Counted from the first letter of the stretch, positions 38,295 through 46,460 are shown. The stretch is 64,000 nucleotides of DNA from Streptomycetaceae bacterium (GCA_027490815.1 JAIXXJ010000036.1:38313-102312); one strand, 5' to 3'. The notes: generated by a model from the sequence alone, not told the origin. Translations and numbers: made by a program.

Positions 38295-39164
38295 CTAGCT
38301 AAGTAGTTGGGCAATAACGAGAGCTACTGAAAAAAGACTCAAATACGTGATTGACCACTGAAATATTTTTCCCGCCACTTTTGCATAATCTGGTGATCCA
38401 TCTTTTAACTGCAGTAGCTGAATTGCAAAAACTACTCCCAAAAGAATCGTTACCGCCACTGACCAAATCGGAAGCGAGGCAAGGCTAATTAGTGCAACTG
38501 ATGAAGAAATCATCAAAATTGTGTGTAACCACATCTGCCGACGAACATTACTTTTCGTCGCAACTACCGGCAGCATGGGTGTTCCTGCCAATGCATAGTC
38601 ATCTTTGTATTTAATTGCTAAAGCCCAAAAATGAGGTGGGGTCCAAAAAAAGATTACAAAGAAGAAGGCCCAGGCAGTTAGTGAAAGTGAGTTGGTAACG
38701 GCCGCCCATCCAATTAGCACAGGCATGCAGCCGGCTGCTCCGCCCCAAACAATATTTTGAGAAGTTCGCTGTTTAAGGGCCATTGTGTAAACAAGAACAT
38801 AGAAAACAATTGCAATAAGGGCAAGTAAAGTTGCAAGTTCAGTGGTGAAGACCCAAAATAAAGTGAGAGATACCAATCCAATTATTGTCGCAAAAACTGT
38901 TGCGTGAGATTTTGTAATCAATCCAGTTACAAGCGGGCGCTTAGAAGTTCTCTCCATCAGCTTATCGAGATCACTTTCTATAACCATATTGAAAGCATTC
39001 GCACTTCCAGCTGCAAGTGTTCCTGCAACAATTGTTGCTAAAGTTAATCCGAAGCTAGGTAAACCTTTTTCTGCCAAAACCATCGCAGGTAAAGTGGAAA
39101 CTAGCAAGAGTTCAACGACCCTGAGTTTCATCAGGTCTATATATGCTTTAAAGGTTGAACTCAC
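38295..39164 (-). CDS. ctaB: protoheme IX farnesyltransferase (heme O synthase)
   Basis: UbiA-family membrane enzyme that attaches farnesyl to heme B for terminal oxidases. The first Asp motif is NAFNMVIESDLDKLMERTSKRPL and the second is YKDDYALAGTPMLPV, with HFWALAIKYKDDY before it. About nine membrane helices are visible in 289 aa. The start is GTG at 39164, with TAAACT 6 nt upstream. No ctaA or oxidase gene is adjacent in this window. Confidence 0.95.
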   Translation of the reverse strand: MSSTFKAYIDLMKLRVVELLLVSTLPAMVLAEKGLPSFGLTLATIVAGTLAAGSANAFNMVIESDLDKLMERTSKRPLVTGLITKSHATVFATIIGLVSLTLFWVFTTELATLLALIAIVFYVLVYTMALKQRTSQNIVWGGAAGCMPVLIGWAAVTNSLSLTAWAFFFVIFFWTPPHFWALAIKYKDDYALAGTPMLPVVATKSNVRRQMWLHTILMISSSVALISLASLPIWSVAVTILLGVVFAIQLLQLKDGSPDYAKVAGKIFQWSITYLSLFSVALVIAQLLS

Positions 39165-39170
39165 CTTCCG

Positions 39171-39176
39171 AGTTTA
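39171..39176 (-). promoter_or_regulatory. candidate -10 of ctaB
   Basis: TAAACT on the minus strand, 6 nt before the GTG start of ctaB. The spacing implies a leaderless message. Confidence 0.45.
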
Positions 39177-39315
39177 CTCAACCTTCTTCGTTGGTTCTCC
39201 TCACTTATTCTCAATTCACCTAATTTACTGAGTTATGTTGCTCTCAATCGAGGTGTCGATTTCCTCTTTGACCCCAATAGCCAAGGGCTAAAACGAAAAA
39301 TGGTGGTGATTTAAT

Positions 39316-39357
39316 TGAGATTATTTCTCAGGGGCCCTATCTGAAGGCTAGTAGAGT
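39316..39357 (+). promoter_or_regulatory. promoter region of the YVTN propeller gene with upstream palindrome
   Basis: TAGAGT (39352-39357) lies 6 nt before the ATG at 39364. A 15-bp inverted repeat, TGAGATTATTTCTCA (39316-39330), is centred about 41 bp before the start codon, a usual place for a regulator. The rest of the 199-bp intergenic region has no other recognised element. Confidence 0.4.
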
Positions 39358-39363
39358 TAATGC

Positions 39364-40443
39364 ATGCGCAAAGTTTTTCTACTCCTGAGTGTATTTCTTT
39401 CATTTTCTTTGGTTACTCTGCCCGCCCAAGGTGAGGAAGTTGCTAAAAAGAGTTCATTGAAGTTGATAAAAACCATTGAAGGATCAATTGCACCGAAATC
39501 TGTGCGAACCTCAAATGACGGCATCATTAGTGCTCACAACATGATGTATAAACACTCAATTACGATTTATGATGCAAAAACTTTTGAACTACTAAAAACT
39601 ATTTCTGATTCGGTTTCACTTAAGGACTATGGTTTTTCAAAGAGCTCATCACTTTTTAGGGGCGCACCCGTAGAGGGCTCTTTCTCACCTGACGGCAAAT
39701 ACTTATACGTCAGTAATTACGCAATGTATGGGCCTGGATACAAAAAGGAGGGAACTGACACTTGTTCGCCTTCATCTGGATTTGATAAAAGTTTCATCTA
39801 CCGAATAAATCGCAGTAACTACCAAATTGATGCGATCTACCCTGTTGGTTCAGTTCCTAAGGTTGTTGAAGTAACTCCAGACAATAAATATATTTTGGCT
39901 GCAAATTGGTGCTCCTACACAGTGTCAGTAATTTCTATTGCCGAACAAAAAGTTGTTAATACGGTGAAGATAGGAAAGTATCCGCGAGGTATTGCAATAA
40001 CCAAGGATTCGACTAAGGCATACGTTGCAGAGATGGGTGGCAATAGAATTCACGTAATTAATCTGGCAGATTTTTCCACAACTTACATACCGATTGGAAG
40101 TAATCCTCGAGCTATTGTTTTATCCCCGGATGAAACAAAAATGTATGTGACTATGAATCTATCTGGGCGCGTTGCATCGTGGGATTTAACTGAAAATAAA
40201 CCAGGTAAGTCAGTACGAACAGGTAATAAAGCTAGAAGCCTTGCTATTTCTTCTGATGGTTCTGAACTATTTGTTGTAAATTACCTCAGCAATACAATGT
40301 CAAAAATACAAACATCAGATATGAAAATTTTGGAGACAATAAAGGTCTGCCCAGAACCAATCGGGGTAACCTACGATAACCCCACTAAGAACACATGGGT
40401 TGCGTGCTACAGAGGCCAGATAAAGATTTACTCAAACAGTTAG
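39364..40443 (+). CDS. secreted YVTN-type beta-propeller protein
   Basis: A 359-aa exported protein. The signal peptide covers residues 1-23 (FLLLSVFLSFSLVTLPAQG). The mature protein is made of about seven blades with the YVTN/NHL-like pattern GKYPRGIAITKDSTKAYVAEMG, GSNPRAIVLSPDETKMYVT and GNKARSLAISSDGSELFVVNYL. Such propellers commonly serve as surface binding scaffolds or lactonase-like folds; no catalytic residues can be assigned. It converges with the carboxypeptidase gene with no intervening base. Confidence 0.82.
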   Translation: MRKVFLLLSVFLSFSLVTLPAQGEEVAKKSSLKLIKTIEGSIAPKSVRTSNDGIISAHNMMYKHSITIYDAKTFELLKTISDSVSLKDYGFSKSSSLFRGAPVEGSFSPDGKYLYVSNYAMYGPGYKKEGTDTCSPSSGFDKSFIYRINRSNYQIDAIYPVGSVPKVVEVTPDNKYILAANWCSYTVSVISIAEQKVVNTVKIGKYPRGIAITKDSTKAYVAEMGGNRIHVINLADFSTTYIPIGSNPRAIVLSPDETKMYVTMNLSGRVASWDLTENKPGKSVRTGNKARSLAISSDGSELFVVNYLSNTMSKIQTSDMKILETIKVCPEPIGVTYDNPTKNTWVACYRGQIKIYSNS

Positions 40444-41619
40444 TTAAATCCCTGATGGTAAAGGTGAAATCTCTGCTGGAATATTTGGAGCAGCGATTCG
40501 TCCAAGAATTTTGTCTATCGCAGCGCGCGCTTTCTTAAGTGATGTGTACCCTCTTGGAATCTGGTCGGCAAGTGTGACAAAAACATATTCGCGATCTGAA
40601 GACTCTACATACCCAGCTAATGTGGCAGTGCCGTTAAGTGAGCCAGTTTTTGCTCGAACTAGACCAACAGCTGATGGTGCTGTATCGATAAAACGCTCAT
40701 TTAATGTGCCAGAAATACCACTGACTGGTAACACAGGATAAAGGCCTGCAAATCGTGGGTCTATTCGAAGTTTATATAGAAGTTCACCAATCATCTTTGC
40801 TGTAACTTTATTTGACTTTGATAAACCACTTGCATCCTTTACTACCAGTTTTGATGAGTCTATTTGAAGATCTGCCAAAAGCTTTTTGAAGATTTTCTCA
40901 ACACCCAGAATTCCAAATGGTTCACCTGCAGCTTTTGAAGATAAACGAGCTAATCTTTCTGCAAGTTGATTATCACTCCACAACATCATCCAATCTAGAA
41001 TTTTTGCAACTGGAGGTGAGGTCTCTGTGACAACTGGAATTGCGGTTTCGTTGAACAATAGATCTGCTTTTTCAGCCTTGAAAATCGGTTTAAAGCCATG
41101 GTCGGCCCAATACTTTTTGAAGTTCTTTACATCTTGCTCAAATAAATCACTATATACAACGGTGTAATCAACTAACTCACCTGCGTTATAGCTGCGCACT
41201 GCGTTGGTTGCATTGCTTGCCATGTGAGTTAATGAGGCTCTATTCATTTTTCTTGCAACCGAATGAGTTGTGCCAATCCATGGGTCTAGTGAACCCTTTA
41301 TATAGAGTGTATTTGTTTCAGGTGTAATTCTGACTTCGGTTGTATACACCTTTAATGGATCTAGATACTGCAAAACCATTGCTGCTGTTAAGACTTTCAT
41401 CACTGAAGCGGGTTTACGTTGCGCATTGATGTTCTTCTCATAAATTGTTTCACCTGTTGAGCCATCGATAACAATCATTGCTGGGTTGGACAAAGTTGGA
41501 GAATTCAATAGTTTTTCAAAAACGAGTGGTATCTCTGTTGGTTTAAGAGTTGCGCTAGCTGATGAACCGATCAAAACAAATGCGATAGCTAACGCAAAAA
41601 CACTTCTGACTTTATTCAT
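40444..41619 (-). CDS. dacB: D-alanyl-D-alanine carboxypeptidase, PBP4 type (S13)
   Basis: Exported penicillin-binding protein. After a signal peptide (SVFALAIAFVLIGSSASA), the three active-site motifs are visible: PASVMKVLTA (SxxK, near residue 78), MLWSDNQLAERLA (SxN) and VRAKTGSLNGTATLAGYV (KTG, near 325). LVVKDASGLSKSNKVTA is typical of family S13. Length (391 aa) is at the short end. It trims or cleaves peptidoglycan stem peptides. Confidence 0.93.
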   Translation of the reverse strand: MNKVRSVFALAIAFVLIGSSASATLKPTEIPLVFEKLLNSPTLSNPAMIVIDGSTGETIYEKNINAQRKPASVMKVLTAAMVLQYLDPLKVYTTEVRITPETNTLYIKGSLDPWIGTTHSVARKMNRASLTHMASNATNAVRSYNAGELVDYTVVYSDLFEQDVKNFKKYWADHGFKPIFKAEKADLLFNETAIPVVTETSPPVAKILDWMMLWSDNQLAERLARLSSKAAGEPFGILGVEKIFKKLLADLQIDSSKLVVKDASGLSKSNKVTAKMIGELLYKLRIDPRFAGLYPVLPVSGISGTLNERFIDTAPSAVGLVRAKTGSLNGTATLAGYVESSDREYVFVTLADQIPRGYTSLKKARAAIDKILGRIAAPNIPAEISPLPSGI

Positions 41620-41627
41620 TAAGAACT

Positions 41628-41975
41628 TTATCGCGCAGAGGCAATTACAATATTAAATATCGTAAGCCCCAACATTGTTAGCCATACTTTTTTCGAAAGT
41701 TCTGGTTTTTTTACGTTTAATAATCCCAATACTAAAATCACCAACAAGACAAGAAACTTAATGCCGACAATCCCATGGTTAAGAGATTCATCAGGCTTTA
41801 CGGAATTATGTAACCCAACAAGGATCACACCGGCAATCAACGCTGTAAGGCTTGCATGCAACACTCCCGGATTGAGTCGACGTGGGCTCCTTCTTGCTTC
41901 GCGAAGTAAGAGGAAAAGAATTCCAACTACCGAAAGAAGATGAATGATGTATACAACTGTGTTGATTGCGCTCAT
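41628..41975 (-). CDS. small four-helix membrane protein
   Basis: A 115-aa protein with four hydrophobic segments: TVVYIIHLLSVVGILFLLL, an ALIAGVILVGLH segment, IKFLVLLVILVLGLLNV and VWLTMLGLTIFNIVIA. A basic loop (REARRSPRRLNPG) follows the first helix. I do not recognise a named family. It starts 22 nt from the divergent methyltransferase gene and ends 8 nt before the carboxypeptidase start, with which it is probably cotranscribed. Confidence 0.7.
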   Translation of the reverse strand: MSAINTVVYIIHLLSVVGILFLLLREARRSPRRLNPGVLHASLTALIAGVILVGLHNSVKPDESLNHGIVGIKFLVLLVILVLGLLNVKKPELSKKVWLTMLGLTIFNIVIASAR

Positions 41976-41981
41976 GAGTTC

Positions 41982-41991
41982 AGTTTAGAGT
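41982..41991. promoter_or_regulatory. overlapping divergent leaderless -10 elements
   Basis: The whole intergenic region is 22 bp. TAAACT on the minus strand (41982-41987) is 6 nt from the ATG at 41975, and TAGAGT on the plus strand (41986-41991) is 6 nt from the ATG at 41998. The two elements share 2 bp, so only one polymerase can open at a time. Confidence 0.55.
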
Positions 41992-41997
41992 GCTCAC

Positions 41998-42645
41998 ATG
42001 TCATCTCCAACCACCCCAGCCAGTATTGGTCCTGGTGAGTTTTTTCCAGTAGTCGGGGTTGGGCCGCACGAAAAACCTTGGCCTCAAGATGCCCACTTTG
42101 ATCCTGAGTTATTGCTTAATGGTGATCGCCGCAACGTATTAGACAAGTACAGATATTGGAGTGTTGAGGCAATAGTTGCAGATCTAAATACAAAGCGACA
42201 CAAGTTAGAAATTGCGATCGAAAATTGGCAACATGATTTAAATATTGGATCAGTAGTACGCACTGCTAATGCCTTTAATGTCAACGCTGTTCATATTGTT
42301 GGAAAACGAGATTGGAATAAGCGCGGTGCAATGGTTACCGATCGCTACTTAACTGTGATTCATCATCCATCTGTGGCTGATTTCTCAGAACACTGCACGC
42401 AACGTGGAATTCCAATTATCGGAATAGATAATGTGCCTAGTTCTAAACAACTTGAATCAGTGCAATTACCAGAAAGTTGCGTTTTACTTTTTGGCCAAGA
42501 GGGCGCAGGGATGTCTGATGAAGCAATTGAAGTATGTAGAGATTTATACGAAATTAATCAATATGGATCTACTCGATCAATGAATGCCTCTGCCGCTGGC
42601 GCTATTGCTATGTATCACTGGGCATTGCAACACCTACCACGCTAG
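41998..42645 (+). CDS. TrmH/SpoU-family RNA methyltransferase
   Basis: SAM-dependent 2'-O-ribose methyltransferase with the SPOUT knot. Motif 1 is QHDLNIGSVVRTANAFNVNAVHIVG near residue 80. Motif 2 is LFGQEGAGMSDEAIE near 163, and motif 3 is YGSTRSMNASAAGAIAMYHW near the C-terminus. The substrate base (tRNA or rRNA) cannot be told from the sequence. Length (215 aa) is normal. It converges with the TPR gene across 10 nt. Confidence 0.92.
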   Translation: MSSPTTPASIGPGEFFPVVGVGPHEKPWPQDAHFDPELLLNGDRRNVLDKYRYWSVEAIVADLNTKRHKLEIAIENWQHDLNIGSVVRTANAFNVNAVHIVGKRDWNKRGAMVTDRYLTVIHHPSVADFSEHCTQRGIPIIGIDNVPSSKQLESVQLPESCVLLFGQEGAGMSDEAIEVCRDLYEINQYGSTRSMNASAAGAIAMYHWALQHLPR

Positions 42646-42655
42646 TTTTTGCGGG

Positions 42656-43618
42656 CTAGCTTTCTAGGTCCCCTTCCAAGAAACTTCTTGGTTCTTCTTC
42701 CAGGGCTTCTTGTACAGATTTCAAGCGCCGTTCAATCTCATTAGCCTCATCATTTCGACCCTGCATCCTCATAATTTTGCAAATCCGCCTTTCAATATCC
42801 ACAATAAATTCAAAATCTTTAGGCTCATCTTCACTGACAACTGCTAAAACATTTTCTAGAGTTGCTAAACCATCATCATATTTTTCCAACAGAATTTGTG
42901 CTTTCCCATATTCAAACATGGCAAAAACCTCACGGCGGTGATCGTGTCCTGTCTCAAAAACATCTACCGCTTTTTGTGCAGTCTCGAGTGCAAGTTCACC
43001 TTCACCAAGTTCAATGAGGCAGGAAGCAATTTTTTGATCGCACCTGGCAACATGGATAACTTCTTTGTTGCGCTTAAACAGTGCACGGGCTTCTTTAAAA
43101 GCTTCAATGGCTTTTGTGTAATTTTTTAACTCACGTTCTGCGCAACCGATTAAATGAAGATCATTTGCTGCGCCAATTTCATTACTGTCAACAAGGTGCT
43201 CCTGGGCGCACTCGTTCATTGTTAAAACTACTTTCTCATACTGCTTTGATGTGTACCACCATTCACCTAATGTGCAGGCAAGTTCCAATGCAATAGGTGA
43301 TTTGTTCTCTCTTAAAATCTCAACTGCTTTACTCATTGCAGTTGCAGCCTCATCAATTCGCTTGAGTTGATTTAAGTTGTAACCAATCGCCGAATAGGCT
43401 TGAGCTAAACCTTCAGATGCAGATGTGACACCAAGTTGTGAATAGATATCGCGCGCTGTTTCAGCAAGTGCGAGCGCTTCGTCATATTGTCCGCGAGCAA
43501 ATATTCGAGCGCTTAATTCGTAAAAAGTACTGGCTCGCTCTTCGCCCTCAACCTCGGGGATTCGATCCCACAGCATCTCTTCGGAGACGAGTTCTTCCAT
43601 ACCTTCGTCATCGCTCAT
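42656..43618 (-). CDS. tetratricopeptide repeat protein
   Basis: A 320-aa cytoplasmic, acidic protein built of helical TPR units, for example ARGQYDEALALAETARDIYSQLG, NYTKAIEAFKEARALFKRN and LGEGELALETAQKAVDVFE. These imply six to seven repeats as a binding scaffold. There is no signal peptide, membrane segment or fused enzyme domain. The partner is unknown. TAAGGT lies 7 nt before the ATG (43626-43631). Confidence 0.8.
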   Translation of the reverse strand: MSDDEGMEELVSEEMLWDRIPEVEGEERASTFYELSARIFARGQYDEALALAETARDIYSQLGVTSASEGLAQAYSAIGYNLNQLKRIDEAATAMSKAVEILRENKSPIALELACTLGEWWYTSKQYEKVVLTMNECAQEHLVDSNEIGAANDLHLIGCAERELKNYTKAIEAFKEARALFKRNKEVIHVARCDQKIASCLIELGEGELALETAQKAVDVFETGHDHRREVFAMFEYGKAQILLEKYDDGLATLENVLAVVSEDEPKDFEFIVDIERRICKIMRMQGRNDEANEIERRLKSVQEALEEEPRSFLEGDLES

Positions 43619-43761
43619 GCCCGTGACCTTATACGCACAACGTTAAGGAGGAGTGAGAATATCCCTACGTGCCAAGCCAATTTTGGCGGGCCTAAGTCAG
43701 ATTGGCAGTGGGCTCCTGCCTCAAAACCAGCAGCCTAGGACTTGATGCGGTAAAGATGCAG

Positions 43762-43784
43762 ATGCGAATGATTTGCATTAACAT
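43762..43784 (+). promoter_or_regulatory. Fur-family-like operator plus -10 of cbiMNQO
   Basis: ATGCGAATGATTTGCAT (43762-43778) is a 17-bp inverted repeat with one mismatch. Its 15-bp core has the 7-1-7 layout of Fur-family boxes (TGCGAAT-G-ATTTGCA). It abuts the -10 hexamer TAACAT (43779-43784), which is 6 nt before the cbiM ATG. The core shares AATGATT with actinobacterial Zur boxes and the TGC-N-A-N5-T-N-GCA spacing with the Nur box. The upstream 43632-43761 stretch contains short GC hairpins but no riboswitch I recognise. Confidence 0.55.
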
Positions 43785-43790
43785 TTACCC

Positions 43791-44465
43791 ATGCATATTC
43801 CAGATGGCTTTATTGACGTACCCACATCGGCAGCATTTGTTGGCCTTTCGGCAGTTGGCATAGGGGCGGCCCTTAAGGGTGCTCGAACCCAGTTGGACGA
43901 TAAGACCGCTCCACTTGCTGGATTAACTGCCGTATTTATCTTTGCTGTTCAGATGCTCAACTTTCCAGTTGTAGCAGGAACAAGTGGCCACTTAATTGGT
44001 GCCGCGCTCGCAGCTGTTTTGGTTGGCCCCTGGGCTGCAACATTGGCATTAACAGTGGTCTTGCTGATGCAAGCGTTTTTGTTTGCCGATGGTGGCCTTA
44101 CTGCACTTGGTCTCAGCGTCTTTAACATGTCCATTATTGCAGTGTGGGTTGGCTATGGAACATTTTTATTGATCAGAAAAATTTTGCCGAAGAATAAATC
44201 TTCGGTTGCAATTGCCGCATCCATCGCCGCAGCTGTCTCCGTGCCTGCTGCTGCATTTGGTTTTTGGATTCAGTATGTAATAGGTGCGACTGGTACTTTT
44301 TCAAATTCTGCCGTCTTTACATCGATGATTGGTGTTCACGTTCTGATCGGAATTGGTGAGGCAATCATTACAGGACTTACGGTAACTGCAGTATTGGCAA
44401 GTCGAAGTGATTTAGTTTTTGGTTGGAAAAACAATAAAAACAAATTGGAGATTAAGAATGTCTAA
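43791..44465 (+). CDS. cbiM: energy-coupling factor transporter S component CbiM
   Basis: Substrate-specific membrane subunit of a cobalt or nickel ECF transporter. The protein begins MHIPDGFIDVPTSAA, the conserved N-terminus whose Met1-His2 coordinate the metal in CbiM/NikM. FPVVAGTSGHLIGAALAAVLVGPWAA with its conserved His is also diagnostic. About seven helices are visible in 224 aa. It overlaps cbiN by 8 nt. Whether the cargo is Co or Ni is open. Confidence 0.95.
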   Translation: MHIPDGFIDVPTSAAFVGLSAVGIGAALKGARTQLDDKTAPLAGLTAVFIFAVQMLNFPVVAGTSGHLIGAALAAVLVGPWAATLALTVVLLMQAFLFADGGLTALGLSVFNMSIIAVWVGYGTFLLIRKILPKNKSSVAIAASIAAAVSVPAAAFGFWIQYVIGATGTFSNSAVFTSMIGVHVLIGIGEAIITGLTVTAVLASRSDLVFGWKNNKNKLEIKNV

Positions 44466-44766
44466 AAACCGCAAGTTTTATATCGGGGGATTTATCGTCT
44501 CACTATTTCTTGCCGGTGTAGTTTCTTTTTATGCCTCCTCATCACCTGATGGACTAGAAAAAGTTGCTGGTGATATCGGTTTTATTGAAACGGCAAAAGA
44601 CCACACATTGGCCGAGGGTGCGTTAGCCGATTACGGTGTTAAAGGAATTGAAAATGAGCGAGCTTCGGTCGGCATTGCTGGAGTCATTGGTGTGATCGGA
44701 ACGGCCGTGGTTGCTGGAGTCTTCTTTAAGATAATTGCTCGAAAGCCTGAAAAGAGTAAGGGTTAA
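44458..44766 (+). CDS. cbiN: CbiN-like ECF transporter accessory protein (PDGLE)
   Basis: A 102-aa protein with two membrane helices (about residues 6-24 and 70-92) enclosing an extracytoplasmic loop with SSSPDGLEKVA. This is the PDGLE domain of CbiN-type metal transporter subunits. The ATG at 44458 lies inside the end of cbiM, with GGAG 8 nt upstream; longer in-frame readings begin within cbiM and are not needed. Confidence 0.88.
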   Translation: MSKNRKFYIGGFIVSLFLAGVVSFYASSSPDGLEKVAGDIGFIETAKDHTLAEGALADYGVKGIENERASVGIAGVIGVIGTAVVAGVFFKIIARKPEKSKG

Positions 44767-45556
44767 CACGCAGGTTCAAACACATCATCATGGACATGAT
44801 GTCGGTGAGAGACTTTATCTCCATCGCCACTCAATAGTTCATGAGACCGCCTCCTACCTCAAAGTTATTGCAGCTATTGCCTTTATCCTTGTAGCAGTTT
44901 CAACTCCAATTACAAATTGGCAAGCTTTCATTGGTTATTTCATTTGGGTTTTAACAGTTGCCGCAATTGCAAAAATTCCTTTCACACTTTTGTTCAAGCG
45001 AGCATTGATTGAAATTCCATTCATTTTCTTTGCAATTTTGATGCCCTTTTTTGGTTCGGGCGAAAGGTTTGTTGCTGGTCCATTCAATTTGTATCGTGAA
45101 GGTTTACTCGCCGGTGCTGGAATAGTCGTCAAAGGCACGCTCGGCGTGCTGACAGCGATCATTCTTTCTACGAGCACAACTGCCCGCGAGATTCTGCGCG
45201 GTTTAGAGAGATTACGTCTTCCAGCACTGATGGTTCAGATCGCCTCCTTTATGTTGCGCTATGTCAATGTTGTAAATGATGAAATGGAGCGAATGAAAGT
45301 TGCTCGGGATTCGCGTGGCTTTGAAGCAACCGGAATTAAACATTGGAAGGTAATTGCAACCGCCGCTGGTGCACTTTTTATTCGCTCCTACGAACGTGGT
45401 GAGCGCGTGCATCTATCAATGCTTTCCAGAGGATATGAGGGAGTTTTGCCCCATGATGAAGTTGAAAAATCTAAACCATCCGCCTGGTTAATGGTTTTGA
45501 TTTATCCGTTAGTTGCCCTTGTAATACTTCTTATAACTACTCTGATTGGAAACTAA
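44735..45556 (+). CDS. cbiQ: ECF transporter transmembrane component CbiQ
   Basis: T-component that couples the ATPase to CbiM. A histidine-rich N-terminus (THHHGHDVGERLYLHRHS) precedes about five helices. The coupling motifs are ARDSRGFEATG and MLSRGYEG near the C-terminus. There is no ATG or GTG in the N-terminal region; the TTG at 44735 is the best start and overlaps cbiN by 32 nt, so translation must be coupled. The start is uncertain. The His cluster fits a metal transporter. Confidence 0.9.
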   Translation: MLESLKRVRVNTQVQTHHHGHDVGERLYLHRHSIVHETASYLKVIAAIAFILVAVSTPITNWQAFIGYFIWVLTVAAIAKIPFTLLFKRALIEIPFIFFAILMPFFGSGERFVAGPFNLYREGLLAGAGIVVKGTLGVLTAIILSTSTTAREILRGLERLRLPALMVQIASFMLRYVNVVNDEMERMKVARDSRGFEATGIKHWKVIATAAGALFIRSYERGERVHLSMLSRGYEGVLPHDEVEKSKPSAWLMVLIYPLVALVILLITTLIGN

Positions 45557-45558
45557 TC

Positions 45559-46302
45559 ATGACTACCCCGAGTTTGGAAATTAAAGAGTTAGCTTTTGCC
45601 TATCCAGATGGCAATCAAGCTTTATTTGGAGTTAATCTTTCAATCAATAAAGGTGAGCGAGTTGCACTCCTTGGTCCTAATGGAGCCGGCAAAACAACTT
45701 TGGTAATGCATATGAATGGAATTCATCCAACAGCGCAGGGTTCGGTGCGGATCGCTGGCGAGTTAGTGGATGCAAAAAACAAAGATTCACTCAAGCAAAT
45801 TCGAGCAAAAGTTGGAATTGTTTTTCAGGATCCTGATGATCAACTGTTTATGCCAACCGTTGGCGAGGACGTTGCATTTGGTCCCTACAACATGGGTAAG
45901 CGTGGAGACGAGTTAGATTCGATCGTAAATGAAGCTCTTGAGTTAGTTGGAATGGCAGAGTTTAAAGACCGCCCACCTCATCACTTATCTTTTGGCCAAC
46001 GCAGACGTGTAGCAGTTGCAACAGTGCTTGCGATGAAGCCTGAGATTCTTGTTCTAGATGAGCCTTCATCAAATTTAGATCCAGCTAGCCGGCGTGAATT
46101 AGCAGATATTTTGCGCTCTCTGGATATCACTATGGTTATGGTCACGCATGATCTTCCTTATGCAAATGAACTGTGCGAAAGAGCCGTTATTTTAAATGGT
46201 GGAGTGATTGTTTCTGATGGGTCCACACGCAGTATTCTTACAAATAAGGCGTTACTTGAGGCAAATCGCTTAGAGCTACCAGTTGGTTTTTCCATTCAGT
46301 AA
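45559..46302 (+). CDS. cbiO: ECF transporter ATP-binding protein CbiO
   Basis: ATPase of the metal ECF transporter. Walker A is LLGPNGAGKTTLVMHMNGI near residue 37, and the Q-loop is VGIVFQDPDDQLFMPTVGEDVAFGP. The signature is LSFGQRRRVAVATVLA and Walker B is ILVLDEPSSNLDPASR. Length (247 aa) is normal. It is the last gene of the cbiM-N-Q-O operon, starting 2 nt after cbiQ. A second ATPase subunit is not present. Confidence 0.95.
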   Translation: MTTPSLEIKELAFAYPDGNQALFGVNLSINKGERVALLGPNGAGKTTLVMHMNGIHPTAQGSVRIAGELVDAKNKDSLKQIRAKVGIVFQDPDDQLFMPTVGEDVAFGPYNMGKRGDELDSIVNEALELVGMAEFKDRPPHHLSFGQRRRVAVATVLAMKPEILVLDEPSSNLDPASRRELADILRSLDITMVMVTHDLPYANELCERAVILNGGVIVSDGSTRSILTNKALLEANRLELPVGFSIQ

Positions 46303-46309
46303 TCTGCGG

Positions 46310-46460
46310 TAGAATTAAGGTATTGGTGCAAAAGCATCAATGCACTTCCCCCAAGTGCTGCAATATGCAGCACTACATGCGAGTCTTATTTTCGCTCTGG
46401 ACGCCATTAGCGCGATCCATACCCGAGACGCGCTTGTCGTCTTGATTGGTGTTTATTTTT
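46310..46460 (+). promoter_or_regulatory. structured leader of the DEAD-box helicase gene
   Basis: TAGAAT (46310-46315) could be the -10, giving an untranslated leader of about 140 nt. It contains GCACTT/AAGTGC (46342-46347 with 46353-46358), and AGTGCTGCA/TGCAGCACT with an ATA loop (46354-46374). These share bases, so they are mutually exclusive. GTGCA/TGCAC (46326-46345) is a third alternative. A GCGCG/CGCGC pair lies further down. No U-run follows the 9-bp hairpin. Function as an RNA switch is inferred. Confidence 0.45.

Noticed and set aside
42640-42665. GCTAG/CTAGC repeat between the convergent methyltransferase and TPR genes as a bidirectional terminator.
   Set aside because: A 5-bp AT-containing stem without a proper U-tract is not convincing.
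43632-43761. Possible cobalamin or NiCo riboswitch before cbiM (GGCAG/CTGCC and GCCAA/TTGGC hairpins).
   Set aside because: The conserved B12-box and NiCo core sequences are not found, and a good leaderless -10 lies downstream at 43779-43784, so this stretch is probably not transcribed with cbiM.
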